NCBI GenBank assembly: GCA_934373455.1
Contig: CAKRON010000023.1
Span: 1 to 29,082, forward strand
DNA from: an uncultured Marvinbryantia sp.
Lineage (GTDB): Bacteria > Bacillota > Clostridia > Lachnospirales > Lachnospiraceae
Length of the DNA stretch: 29,082 nucleotides
Direction of reading: 5' to 3'
Both the position numbers and the translations under genes were made by a program. Below are positions 17,210-24,142 of this stretch, in pieces. Numbering within the stretch: position 1 is the stretch's first letter; each line of letters opens with the position of its first letter. The notes under the pieces are model-generated. The model worked only from the letters and a program-made list of their open reading frames with translations, was not told where the DNA came from and did not search any database.

Positions 17210-18535
17210 TTACTTTCCTTTTACCACTACTTCTCTGTCGCTGACTTTTTCAACCACTCCATCAATAGAGCAATGAATTGCTACGCTCAGGCCGTCTTTC
17301 GGTTCTCCGATTAACTGACCTTTTTTCACCTGATCTCCAACACTTACAATCGGTGTGGCTGGTGCTCCAATATGCTGGCTCATCGGGATCTTTACCCGTT
17401 TTGTAACAGGTGTAGTCTCTTCAAACGGAGCCGGCTTATCGTATCTTGCTAAATCTAATCTCGCTGCCAGTCTGTGAACCGGTAATTTTCTCAGTTCTCT
17501 GTCTTCTGCAACCGGAGCCGGATCGATCTTTTCTACTTTAATTCCTGCGCCTCTTAAGCCGCCTTTAAATTCCTGAATAATAGATTTTGGAGATAATCCT
17601 TGCGGACAGGCATATTTTTCACAAATTCCACATCCACTGCAGTATGCGGAGTTCACAAACACACTCAGATCACTGGTATCATGATTCGCAACTGCTCTCA
17701 TGATTCTATGTGGTTCGATCGGATGTCCCAATGCATGTCTGGAACACATATCGGTACAGGTCCTGCACTGACAGCAGGAAGAAGATGCCCTTCTCTTTTC
17801 GATCTCCAGATTTTTATTCATTCTTACGACCACATGGTGGTCTTTTGGCAATATAATAATTGCATTCGTTGTCTTGGTAATCACTGTATTGTCTGTTCCA
17901 AGACGTCCCATCATCGGACCGCCCATCACATAGGCAGGATCTTCTACCGTTACTTTACCGGCAAGGGAAATTGCTTCTTTTACCGTTGTTCCCAGTGGAA
18001 CACGTACCGTCAGCGGATGATCAATCTCTCCAACAATGGATACTAATTTATTTGTTACCGGTATATCAAGATGTACTGCCCTGTACAAATTATACATGGT
18101 TTCTACATTATATACCACTACATTTTCATCTATCGGAAGCCCGCCTGGTTTAATCACACGTCCGGTGGCTTCATAAATCAAAACTACTTCATCACCCATC
18201 GGATAAGCTGCTCTGAGCGCACAAATCCTTACTTTCGGAAAGTCACCTATTACTTCCTCTATTGCTTTGATCGTAGTTACATATTCACTTTTAATTCCAA
18301 TTACCGCTTCCTTTGCGCCAAAGCTTTCTCTTACCTCATCCAGCATCTGAATAATTTCTTCTGTATGAGTAGCCAGCAACTGTCTGTGAAGCTTTAATAA
18401 TGGCTCACATTCCACACAGTTTAAAATGACTGTGTCTGCCTTTTCTGTCATTTTTGCATAGGCTGGGAAGCCGGCACCGCCGGCTCCCACTACACCATTA
18501 TTTCTTGCAATATTTTTCAGTTCATCGATTAGCAT
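17210..18535 (-). CDS. pduS: PduS-like NADH dehydrogenase of the compartment (RnfC-type)
   Basis: 441 residues from the ATG at 18535. The frame runs 17 codons further upstream into the EutN gene, but GGAG lies eight bases before this ATG and the family starts here. A Gly-rich NADH/FMN loop (GVVGAGGAGFPAYAK) opens the RnfC/Nqo1-like domain. Two ferredoxin motifs follow (CCQCRTCTDMC and CSGCGICEKYACP, around residues 255-310), then a barrel-sandwich hybrid domain at the C-terminus. It oxidises NADH and passes electrons to iron-sulfur clusters, probably through PduT, to balance NAD inside the compartment. The classical role is reducing cobalamin; no B12 enzyme is present here, so redox balance is the more likely job. 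Confidence 0.92.
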   Translation of the reverse strand: MLIDELKNIARNNGVVGAGGAGFPAYAKMTEKADTVILNCVECEPLLKLHRQLLATHTEEIIQMLDEVRESFGAKEAVIGIKSEYVTTIKAIEEVIGDFPKVRICALRAAYPMGDEVVLIYEATGRVIKPGGLPIDENVVVYNVETMYNLYRAVHLDIPVTNKLVSIVGEIDHPLTVRVPLGTTVKEAISLAGKVTVEDPAYVMGGPMMGRLGTDNTVITKTTNAIIILPKDHHVVVRMNKNLEIEKRRASSSCCQCRTCTDMCSRHALGHPIEPHRIMRAVANHDTSDLSVFVNSAYCSGCGICEKYACPQGLSPKSIIQEFKGGLRGAGIKVEKIDPAPVAEDRELRKLPVHRLAARLDLARYDKPAPFEETTPVTKRVKIPMSQHIGAPATPIVSVGDQVKKGQLIGEPKDGLSVAIHCSIDGVVEKVSDREVVVKGK

Positions 18536-18536
18536 A

Positions 18537-18806
18537 TTATTTACTCCAATCCTGTCCTTCATCAATGATTCCAACAATAGCTGCATCTATTGGTGCATCT
18601 GCCATATCACAGCCGATTCTGGCTGCACTGCCCTGTGCCACCAATACGTATTCCCCTATTCCGGCGCCAATGATATCTATTGCAACCAGGCGACTTCCGG
18701 TAGTTCTCATGTTTTCAACCGGTTCAACAATCATAAACTTGTTGCCAACTAATTTATCACTTTTTCTCGTAGAAAATAAGCTTCCCACAACTTTTCCAAT
18801 TATCAT
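18537..18806 (-). CDS. pduN: EutN/PduN-type shell vertex protein (BMC-P)
   Basis: 89 residues, the standard EutN/CcmL length. It shows the family pattern MIIGKVVGSLFSTRKSDKL, then a Gly-rich loop (DIIGAGIGEYVLVAQGSAAR) and a short C-terminal AAIVGIID strand. Pentamers of these proteins cap the vertices of the polyhedral shell and are needed for closure. The stop is one base before the pduS ATG, so the two are coupled. Confidence 0.95.
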   Translation of the reverse strand: MIIGKVVGSLFSTRKSDKLVGNKFMIVEPVENMRTTGSRLVAIDIIGAGIGEYVLVAQGSAARIGCDMADAPIDAAIVGIIDEGQDWSK

Positions 18807-18875
18807 AATAAATCTCCATCGAATTTATGAATTGAAAGCCGATTACTACATTTTACAACCGCAGTCTGAGCTTTC

Positions 18876-19523
18876 TTAAAATATGATTGTCGCTAAATCG
18901 TCCTGTTTTACCTGAGAAGCATTCGCTTCATCAGTATCGATATGCATCTCCGTTGTAAAAGATTCATCTACACGGATCTTTACCTGATCTAAAACTACAC
19001 CACGTTCATTGCCCACACGTACAGAAACAAAATCATTATCTTTTAATCCTGCTGCTGCTGCATCTGCCGGACACATATGAATATGTCTGGCTGCTACGAT
19101 ACAGCCTTCATCAAGATAAATAACTCCTTTTGGACCAACCAGCGCAATCGGAGCAGATCCGGCTGTATCGCCAGACTGTCTGACCGGTGCTTTGATTCCT
19201 AATGTACGCGCATCTGTTGCAGAAATTTCTACCTGGGATTTGCTTCTTACAGGTCCTAAAATACGAACATTTTCAATTGCTCTCAGTTTTAATCCTACAA
19301 TTGTACACTGCTCGTTGGATGCGAACTGACCACCCATTAATTCTTTTTTCTTTGTAAGCTGATATCCCTTACCAAATAACTTTTCTACATCTTCCTGGGT
19401 CAAATGAATGTGTCTTGCTGATATTCCTACCGGTACTTTTACAGCAGGTTTATTTGAATTGGTATTTTCCATTGCCTGTAATACCATTCTGGTAATTTCT
19501 TCTACGTTATTATAAGCATTCAA
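18876..19523 (-). CDS. pduL: PduL-type phosphate propanoyltransferase
   Basis: 215 residues. Two beta-barrel domains carry the zinc-binding motifs ARHIHL (about residues 36-41) and ARHIHM (about 145-150); EMHIDTDEAN near the C-terminus is also typical. The enzyme converts propionyl-CoA and phosphate to propionyl-phosphate plus free CoA inside the compartment, so CoA is recycled. Residues 6-20 (NVEEITRMVLQAMENT) form an amphipathic helix like known PduL encapsulation peptides. No propionate kinase gene lies in the window; the last step to ATP must be encoded elsewhere. Confidence 0.95.
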   Translation of the reverse strand: MNAYNNVEEITRMVLQAMENTNSNKPAVKVPVGISARHIHLTQEDVEKLFGKGYQLTKKKELMGGQFASNEQCTIVGLKLRAIENVRILGPVRSKSQVEISATDARTLGIKAPVRQSGDTAGSAPIALVGPKGVIYLDEGCIVAARHIHMCPADAAAAGLKDNDFVSVRVGNERGVVLDQVKIRVDESFTTEMHIDTDEANASQVKQDDLATIIF

Positions 19524-19570
19524 GATTCACACCATCCCTTTTCAAGAATGCCCCGGCAATCCCGCTGAAA

Positions 19571-19621
19571 GATACGCGCCATGCATTTGCATGACGCGCA
19601 CCTTGGCAGTTCTGCCAGAGG
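19571..19621 (-). promoter_or_regulatory. Two tandem RNA hairpins between shell gene and pduL
   Basis: On the minus-strand RNA, a first hairpin (19621-19601; CCT-TGGCAG paired with CTGCCA-AGG around a bulged C) is followed by a long one (19601-19571), about 13 base pairs around a four-base loop, centred on CATGCA/TGCATG. Its only irregularities are G-U pairs in the RNA, which would be C-A mismatches on the other strand. There is no T run, so these look like mRNA stability or processing elements rather than terminators. Confidence 0.5.
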
Positions 19622-19636
19622 CCATATGAAATGTTA

Positions 19637-19915
19637 CTATTTCACTGTTGGTAAAATCATTTCCACATCACCGTGTGGTCTTGGGATTACGTGTGTAGCA
19701 ACTAATTCACCTAATGTACTTGCGCTGCTTGCTCCGGCTTCTACTGCAGATTTTACAGCTCCTACGTCTCCACGTACCATAACTGTTACTAATCCGGAAC
19801 CGATTTTTTCTGTTCCAACTAATGTAACGTTTGCTGCTTTACACATTGCATCTGCTGCCTCAACTGCTGCTACTAAGCCTCTGGTTTCAATCATACCTAA
19901 TGCTTCTAATGCCAT
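19637..19915 (-). CDS. BMC-H hexameric shell protein (PduA/PduJ-like), copy 1
   Basis: 92 residues forming a single BMC domain. The start [14 protein letters not shown], the [18 protein letters not shown] core and the VIPRPH end are typical of the main shell hexamer. The pore loop is likely formed by the KIGSGL segment. It is closely related to copy 2 at 20359-20640, with a 72-base stretch identical between the genes. It is the last shell-hexamer gene before pduL. Confidence 0.96.
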   Translation of the reverse strand: MALEALGMIETRGLVAAVEAADAMCKAANVTLVGTEKIGSGLVTVMVRGDVGAVKSAVEAGASSASTLGELVATHVIPRPHGDVEMILPTVK

Positions 19916-19940
19916 AATTATTTCCTCCTGTTTTATCTAT

Positions 19941-20297
19941 TTATTTGTCTTCCGGGACAAAATCCGGCGGATCCTGTCCGAGCATTTTTGGATCAGACGA
20001 AGGTTCCGGTTTTCCTTTAAAGCGGCTGGCTGATAATTCAACCATCTTTACAATTTCAGGGTGCGGATTTGGGAGTATCCCAACGGATACAGGCTTCTTG
20101 ATTGCATTTGCACTTGCTGCCTCTATCGACTGTCTTACAGATTCCACTTCACCTTGTATTACCAATGTAACCAATCTTCCACCCAGTTTCCGTTCCCAGG
20201 TTGCAAGTGATACATCTGCCGCTTTACACATGATGTCAAGTGCATCTGTTGCAGCTACAACACCCGTGATCTCCATGAATCCATATGCATTACCCAT
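19941..20297 (-). CDS. BMC-domain shell protein with Pro/acidic C-terminal extension
   Basis: 118 residues. Residues 4-85 are a divergent BMC domain (YGFMEITGVVAATDALD, then RKLGGRLVTLVIQGEVESV, ending ILPNPHPEI). It is followed by about 32 extra residues rich in Pro, Asp, Glu and Lys. The extension has no metal or RNA-binding motif that I can see, unlike PduK or EutK tails. It could face inside or outside the shell and act as a docking or assembly tail. A strong hairpin (20315-20344) lies just upstream. Confidence 0.9.
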   Translation of the reverse strand: MGNAYGFMEITGVVAATDALDIMCKAADVSLATWERKLGGRLVTLVIQGEVESVRQSIEAASANAIKKPVSVGILPNPHPEIVKMVELSASRFKGKPEPSSDPKMLGQDPPDFVPEDK

Positions 20298-20314
20298 GCC
20301 GATTCTCCTTTAAC

Positions 20315-20344
20315 CTGTCCGACAGATTCTTATCTGTCAGACAG
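20315..20344 (-). promoter_or_regulatory. Strong RNA hairpin between two shell genes
   Basis: On the minus-strand RNA the arms CTGTCTGACAGAT (20344-20332) and ATCTGTCGGACAG (20327-20315) pair over 13 bases around a four-base loop, with one U-G pair that would be an A-C mismatch on the plus strand. It lies between the BMC-H copy 2 stop and the next start, with no following T run. It probably affects mRNA processing or relative expression of the shell genes. Confidence 0.55.
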
Positions 20345-20358
20345 CACTTTCTCATTTC

Positions 20359-20640
20359 TTAGCCTTTGAATTTTGGAAGAATTTTTTCCACATCAGTATG
20401 TGGTCTTGGAATTACGTGTGTAGCAACTAATTCACCAAGTCTGCTTGCTGCAGATGTTCCGGCTTCTACTGCTGCTTTTACAGCTCCTACGTCTCCACGT
20501 ACCATAACTGTTACTAATCCGGAACCGATTTTTTCTGTTCCAACTAAAGCTACTTCAGCTGCTTTTGTCATTGCATCTGCTGCTTCGATTGCTGCTGTAA
20601 GTCCTCTTGTTTCAATCATGCCTAATGCTTCCTGTGCCAT
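20359..20640 (-). CDS. BMC-H hexameric shell protein (PduA/PduJ-like), copy 2
   Basis: 93 residues, one canonical BMC domain ([41 protein letters not shown]). It differs from copy 1 mainly at scattered positions such as MTKAAEVAL for MCKAANVTL and in the last few residues (KILPKFKG). It should be a bulk facet protein. A GGAGG sequence precedes the ATG. Confidence 0.96.
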   Translation of the reverse strand: MAQEALGMIETRGLTAAIEAADAMTKAAEVALVGTEKIGSGLVTVMVRGDVGAVKAAVEAGTSAASRLGELVATHVIPRPHTDVEKILPKFKG

Positions 20641-20688
20641 TATAATAATCCTCCTTAAGATCTTGTCTAATATAATATAAAATATGAA

Positions 20689-21027
20689 TCAATCTTTATC
20701 AAGTGCGCTGACCGTCAACATTTTCTCTGTGTCCGCTGTAGGTCTTGGAATAATATGTTTGGATACGATACCTGTATGAGCCGCAGCCACTGCTTCTGCA
20801 GCACGCATTGCCTCTTCCACATCGGCGATACTGCCTCTGAATTTGACAGTGACCAAAAGTGGTACCGGTAGGGCATCTGCATTGCCAGGCTTGTTCTTAT
20901 CGAACACTTCCAGGCGTACATTTGCCGCTTTGCAACCTGCGTCTGCTGCAAGAAACGCACACACAAGTCCAAATACTTCTAACAAACCTACCGCTTCCTG
21001 ATTGTCACGTGTTGTCAGATTTTCCAT
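20689..21027 (-). CDS. Divergent BMC-H shell protein with internal insertion
   Basis: 112 residues. A 10-residue N-terminal extension is followed by a BMC domain (EAVGLLEVFGLVCAFLAADAG to HIIPRPTADTEKML). Compared with the canonical copies it has an insertion of about 12 residues (around 44-55, KNKPGNADALPV) before the strand LLVTVKFRGSI. The insertion falls between strands and would lie on a hexamer face or rim. It is the first shell gene in the operon, 22 bases after the alcohol dehydrogenase. Gene-family name unknown to me. Confidence 0.9.
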   Translation of the reverse strand: MENLTTRDNQEAVGLLEVFGLVCAFLAADAGCKAANVRLEVFDKNKPGNADALPVPLLVTVKFRGSIADVEEAMRAAEAVAAAHTGIVSKHIIPRPTADTEKMLTVSALDKD

Positions 21028-21049
21028 GATCTATCCTTTCCGAATACCC

Positions 21050-22258
21050 TTATTTATTGACAACCGCAATTTTAAGTCCAGTCATTTCCAGGTTCTTCTT
21101 TAATGCTTCGTTAATTTCTTCTAATGGATATTTATCAGTAATTAAGTCTGCCATTGGAAGTCCGATGCCTTTTGCTCTCTTTAAGAAATCAAATGTAGTA
21201 GCATAGTCTCTTAAGGTATATACCCAGGATCCTACTAATGTGATTTCTTTGGAACATAAGTCAAAGTGTGGATTGATCTGTGCATCTCCACCATTGATAA
21301 AGAAACCTAATTCACAAAGTCCACCACCGTTGCGGATGAATTTGTAAATATTTGCATGCGCTTTAGGATTTCCTGTACACTGGAATGCAAAATCTGCCAG
21401 ATGTCCGTCGAAGGAATCTTCTACACCTTTTGTTAATGCTTCAATTCCTTTATGATCCATAAAGTTTACAGTCTTTGTAGCTCCCATTCTCATAGCAAAA
21501 TCAAGTCTTGCCTGGTTGCCATCTACTGCTGTGATATTTTCGATACCCATGGTACGAAGAACTGCGATACAGATCAGACCGATCGGTCCACATCCCTGAA
21601 CAACCACGCGGCTGTTGAAACGAAGGATTCCTGTTGTTTTAGCTCTTTCTACTGCATGTACCAATACTGCACAAGGCTCGATCAGGATTCTGGAATCCAG
21701 ATCCAGATCACTTACGTTAAATACTGTGGAACCACCACGGATCAAAATGTAATCAGAAAACCATCCGTTTAAATGAATGTCATCATCCGGAAGTAAGCCG
21801 TATACATCAGCTCCGCCTACGTTCTGCTTGTTCAGATCGTACATCGTAATATCCGGGTTATCTTTGAAGATCATACAGGTAACAACCTTATCACCGAGTT
21901 TCAAGTCTTTTCCTGCAGAGTCTTTCTTTACATTTTTACCCATTTTAACGATCTCACCGGTTCCTTCATGTCCCAGTGCAACCGGAATCAGACCGAATGG
22001 ATCTCTCTTAAATTCGTGAGCATCTGTACCACAAACGCCACAACCTTCTACTTTAACGAGGATATCGTCATCCCCAACTTCTGGCATTGGAAATTCTTTT
22101 ACTTCGAACTTCTCTAACTCAGTAAGTATAGCCACATGTGCGGTGGAAGGAATTCCGGTTTCGGATGCCTTTGCTGCTGGTGTACCTACTGCACCGTTGG
22201 ACATCTGATCCAGGATCTGTCTTACGATTAATTCAACGTCCTGTTCTTTTACTGCCAT
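21050..22258 (-). CDS. Zinc-type (MDR) alcohol dehydrogenase with N-terminal targeting helix
   Basis: 402 residues. Residues about 40-400 are a medium-chain dehydrogenase: the catalytic-zinc Cys and Glu-His region (GCGVCGTDAHE, then GHEGTGEIV), and the NAD-binding loop GCGPIGLICIAVL. The four-cysteine structural zinc loop is absent. Residues 1-22 (KEQDVELIVRQILDQMS) form an amphipathic helix joined by an Ala/Gly/Pro-rich linker, as in encapsulation peptides. It should reduce propanal to propanol, regenerating NAD, or reduce lactaldehyde to propanediol. Classical Pdu compartments use the iron-dependent PduQ for this step; none is present here. It lies 18 bases after the aldehyde dehydrogenase. 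Confidence 0.92.
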   Translation of the reverse strand: MAVKEQDVELIVRQILDQMSNGAVGTPAAKASETGIPSTAHVAILTELEKFEVKEFPMPEVGDDDILVKVEGCGVCGTDAHEFKRDPFGLIPVALGHEGTGEIVKMGKNVKKDSAGKDLKLGDKVVTCMIFKDNPDITMYDLNKQNVGGADVYGLLPDDDIHLNGWFSDYILIRGGSTVFNVSDLDLDSRILIEPCAVLVHAVERAKTTGILRFNSRVVVQGCGPIGLICIAVLRTMGIENITAVDGNQARLDFAMRMGATKTVNFMDHKGIEALTKGVEDSFDGHLADFAFQCTGNPKAHANIYKFIRNGGGLCELGFFINGGDAQINPHFDLCSKEITLVGSWVYTLRDYATTFDFLKRAKGIGLPMADLITDKYPLEEINEALKKNLEMTGLKIAVVNK

Positions 22259-22276
22259 TTTTATTATCTCCTTCTC

Positions 22277-23668
22277 TTATCTAATGCAAAGACTGTCAGA
22301 CATCGTACAACGTCTGCTCTTTGTAAAGCTGTGTGCAGCTGTCAAACCTTCTCCGGTTCTGGAAGCGATGGTAAATGTACAATAGCCTTCTCCACCGAAT
22401 CCCAATGCTGCATAACTTGGTCCGTTTTTCACTAAAATAGCTGTATCCAATGCTTTCGCATAAGTAGTAATGTGATCCACATTCTTAGAATGGATATGAG
22501 CGGAATGACGATTGCCATGCTCTAACCATACTGCTGTTTCCACACCTTCTTCAAAGGATCCGACACGAACCATACCCAAGATTGGCATCATCAGTTCTTC
22601 TGCAATCAATGGATGTTCTTTCTGTCCTTCAAATACGATACAACGGATTTCCGGACCTACATTTACACCTACCATAGCCAGAAGAGTCTGTGCACTTCTG
22701 CCGACACATTTTCTGTTTAATGCTCCCTTAGGTGTAAGTACTGTCTGTACTAACTTATCCTGAATTTCTTTGCTTGCCAGGTAGCAGCCATTTTCAGAAA
22801 TCATGTAGTTCATCAATTCGTCTGCAATACTGTCTACTGCAACGATTTCTTTTTCTGCGATACAAGGAAGGTTGTTATCAAAGGTACATCCGTTTACGAT
22901 ATCCTGTGCTGCCTTTCTGATATCTGCTGTCTCATCTACCAATACAGGAGGGTTTCCCGCACCGGCTCCGATTGCTCTCTTTCCTGAGGAAAGTACTGCA
23001 GTTACTACTCCAGGTCCACCTGTTGCTACCAGCAGATGGATTGCCGGATGTTTCATCATGATCGCACTTGTATCAAGTGTCGGAACCTCAACTGTTACTG
23101 CGATGTTGTCTGGTCCGCCTGCTTCCAGAGAAGCTTCGTTGATCATGTTAATTGTGTAAATTGTTGTCTTCTTTGCATTTGGATGTGGATTAAATACAAC
23201 TGTATTTCCACCTGCAAGCATACCGATACAGTTGCAGACAACTGTCTCAGAAGGGTTCGTTGCCGGAGTAATCGCTCCGATCACTCCGAAAGGTCCCATC
23301 TCTACTAATGTAAGTCCTCTGTCTCCGGACCATGCAGTAGTGGTGATATCTTCTGTTCCAGGTACTTTGTCAGCAGTAAGGTGATGTTTGAGAATCTTAT
23401 CTCCCACATTACCCATTCCTGTCTCGTTTACACCCATGTTTGCTAAAATCTCAGCATTTTCATGAGTCTTTTTACGAATATTAGAAATAATTTGTTCTCT
23501 CTGGTCTAAGGTCATGGTGCACACTTTTTTCTGTGCTTCGATTGAAGCATTAATTGCTTCATTCATGTCCTTAAAAACACCATGCATACCGGCTACATTT
23601 CCGGAAATCTGCATATTTGCCACGACCTTCTGTACGATGTCATGTACCATGCGTTCATCTACAGACAC
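22277..23668 (-). CDS. pduP: CoA-acylating propionaldehyde dehydrogenase (PduP/EutE-type)
   Basis: 463 residues, full length for the family. The catalytic Cys269 is in NGCTFDNNLPCIAEKE, and the NAD/CoA region includes GPFGVIGAITPATNPSE and ATGGPGVV. It oxidises propanal with CoA and NAD to propionyl-CoA inside the shell. Residues 4-19 (DERMVHDIVQKVVANM) are the N-terminal amphipathic helix known to target PduP to compartments, followed by a Gly-rich linker. The start overlaps the upstream HbpS-like gene by 10 bases. Confidence 0.95.
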   Translation of the reverse strand: MSVDERMVHDIVQKVVANMQISGNVAGMHGVFKDMNEAINASIEAQKKVCTMTLDQREQIISNIRKKTHENAEILANMGVNETGMGNVGDKILKHHLTADKVPGTEDITTTAWSGDRGLTLVEMGPFGVIGAITPATNPSETVVCNCIGMLAGGNTVVFNPHPNAKKTTIYTINMINEASLEAGGPDNIAVTVEVPTLDTSAIMMKHPAIHLLVATGGPGVVTAVLSSGKRAIGAGAGNPPVLVDETADIRKAAQDIVNGCTFDNNLPCIAEKEIVAVDSIADELMNYMISENGCYLASKEIQDKLVQTVLTPKGALNRKCVGRSAQTLLAMVGVNVGPEIRCIVFEGQKEHPLIAEELMMPILGMVRVGSFEEGVETAVWLEHGNRHSAHIHSKNVDHITTYAKALDTAILVKNGPSYAALGFGGEGYCTFTIASRTGEGLTAAHSFTKSRRCTMSDSLCIR

Positions 23669-24138
23669 TTTATTACCTCCTTTAATGCGGATACCCCATA
23701 AGCTGCCAGATCCGAATCCTCCTGGGCACTGCCGCCAGACACTCCCAGGGCACCTATCATGGTCTTCCCAACCATCAATGGTTCTCCGCCTCCCAATATC
23801 ATTACCTTGCCATCATTGCTGAACTGTAATCCGTACAGATCCTGTCCAGGCTGGCAAAGTCTGGATAATTTTGCTGTCGACATCTGAAACGCCGTAGAGG
23901 TATAAGTCTTATTCACCGCCACATCAAAGCTTCCATGATAAGCGCCATCCATACAATGCACAGCAATGGGTCTGCCCGATGCATCCGATACTGCAACCAC
24001 AACTGCCAGTCCCATTTCTGCTGCCTTTTCCTCCACAGCTTCTATTAACTTCACTGCCAGTTTTAAAGACATAACCTCTTTTACGATGGCGTCGCCGACA
24101 ATATTGTTAACGATTGTTTCCAGATTATTTTTATTCAT
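23659..24138 (-). CDS. HbpS/GlcG/PduO-C-like protein (DUF336)
   Basis: 159 residues. The GlcG/HbpS fold covers about 24-155: LAVVVAVSDASGRPIAVHCMDGA, SFDVAVNKTYTSTAF, MILGGGEPLM, IGALGVSGGSAQEDSDLA. Members bind haem, corrinoid or unknown small molecules; the exact role in glycyl-radical compartments is unsettled. The C-terminal half of PduO has this fold, but no adenosyltransferase domain is attached. Residues 4-18 (NNLETIVNNIVGDAIV) resemble the targeting helices of the neighbouring enzymes. It starts four bases after the aldolase and overlaps pduP. Confidence 0.9.
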   Translation of the reverse strand: MNKNNLETIVNNIVGDAIVKEVMSLKLAVKLIEAVEEKAAEMGLAVVVAVSDASGRPIAVHCMDGAYHGSFDVAVNKTYTSTAFQMSTAKLSRLCQPGQDLYGLQFSNDGKVMILGGGEPLMVGKTMIGALGVSGGSAQEDSDLAAYGVSALKEVIKCL

Positions 24139-24142
24139 ATGA

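Noticed and set aside
18535..18586. Longer N-terminus for PduS
   Set aside because: The extra 17 codons overlap the EutN gene and lack family similarity; the ATG at 18535 has a well-placed GGAG.
19581..20680. Plus-strand ORFs opposite the shell genes (150, 122 and 104 codons) that resemble each other
   Set aside because: They are antisense readings of the paralogous BMC genes; their similarity follows from that of the real genes, and they have no ribosome sites or family features.
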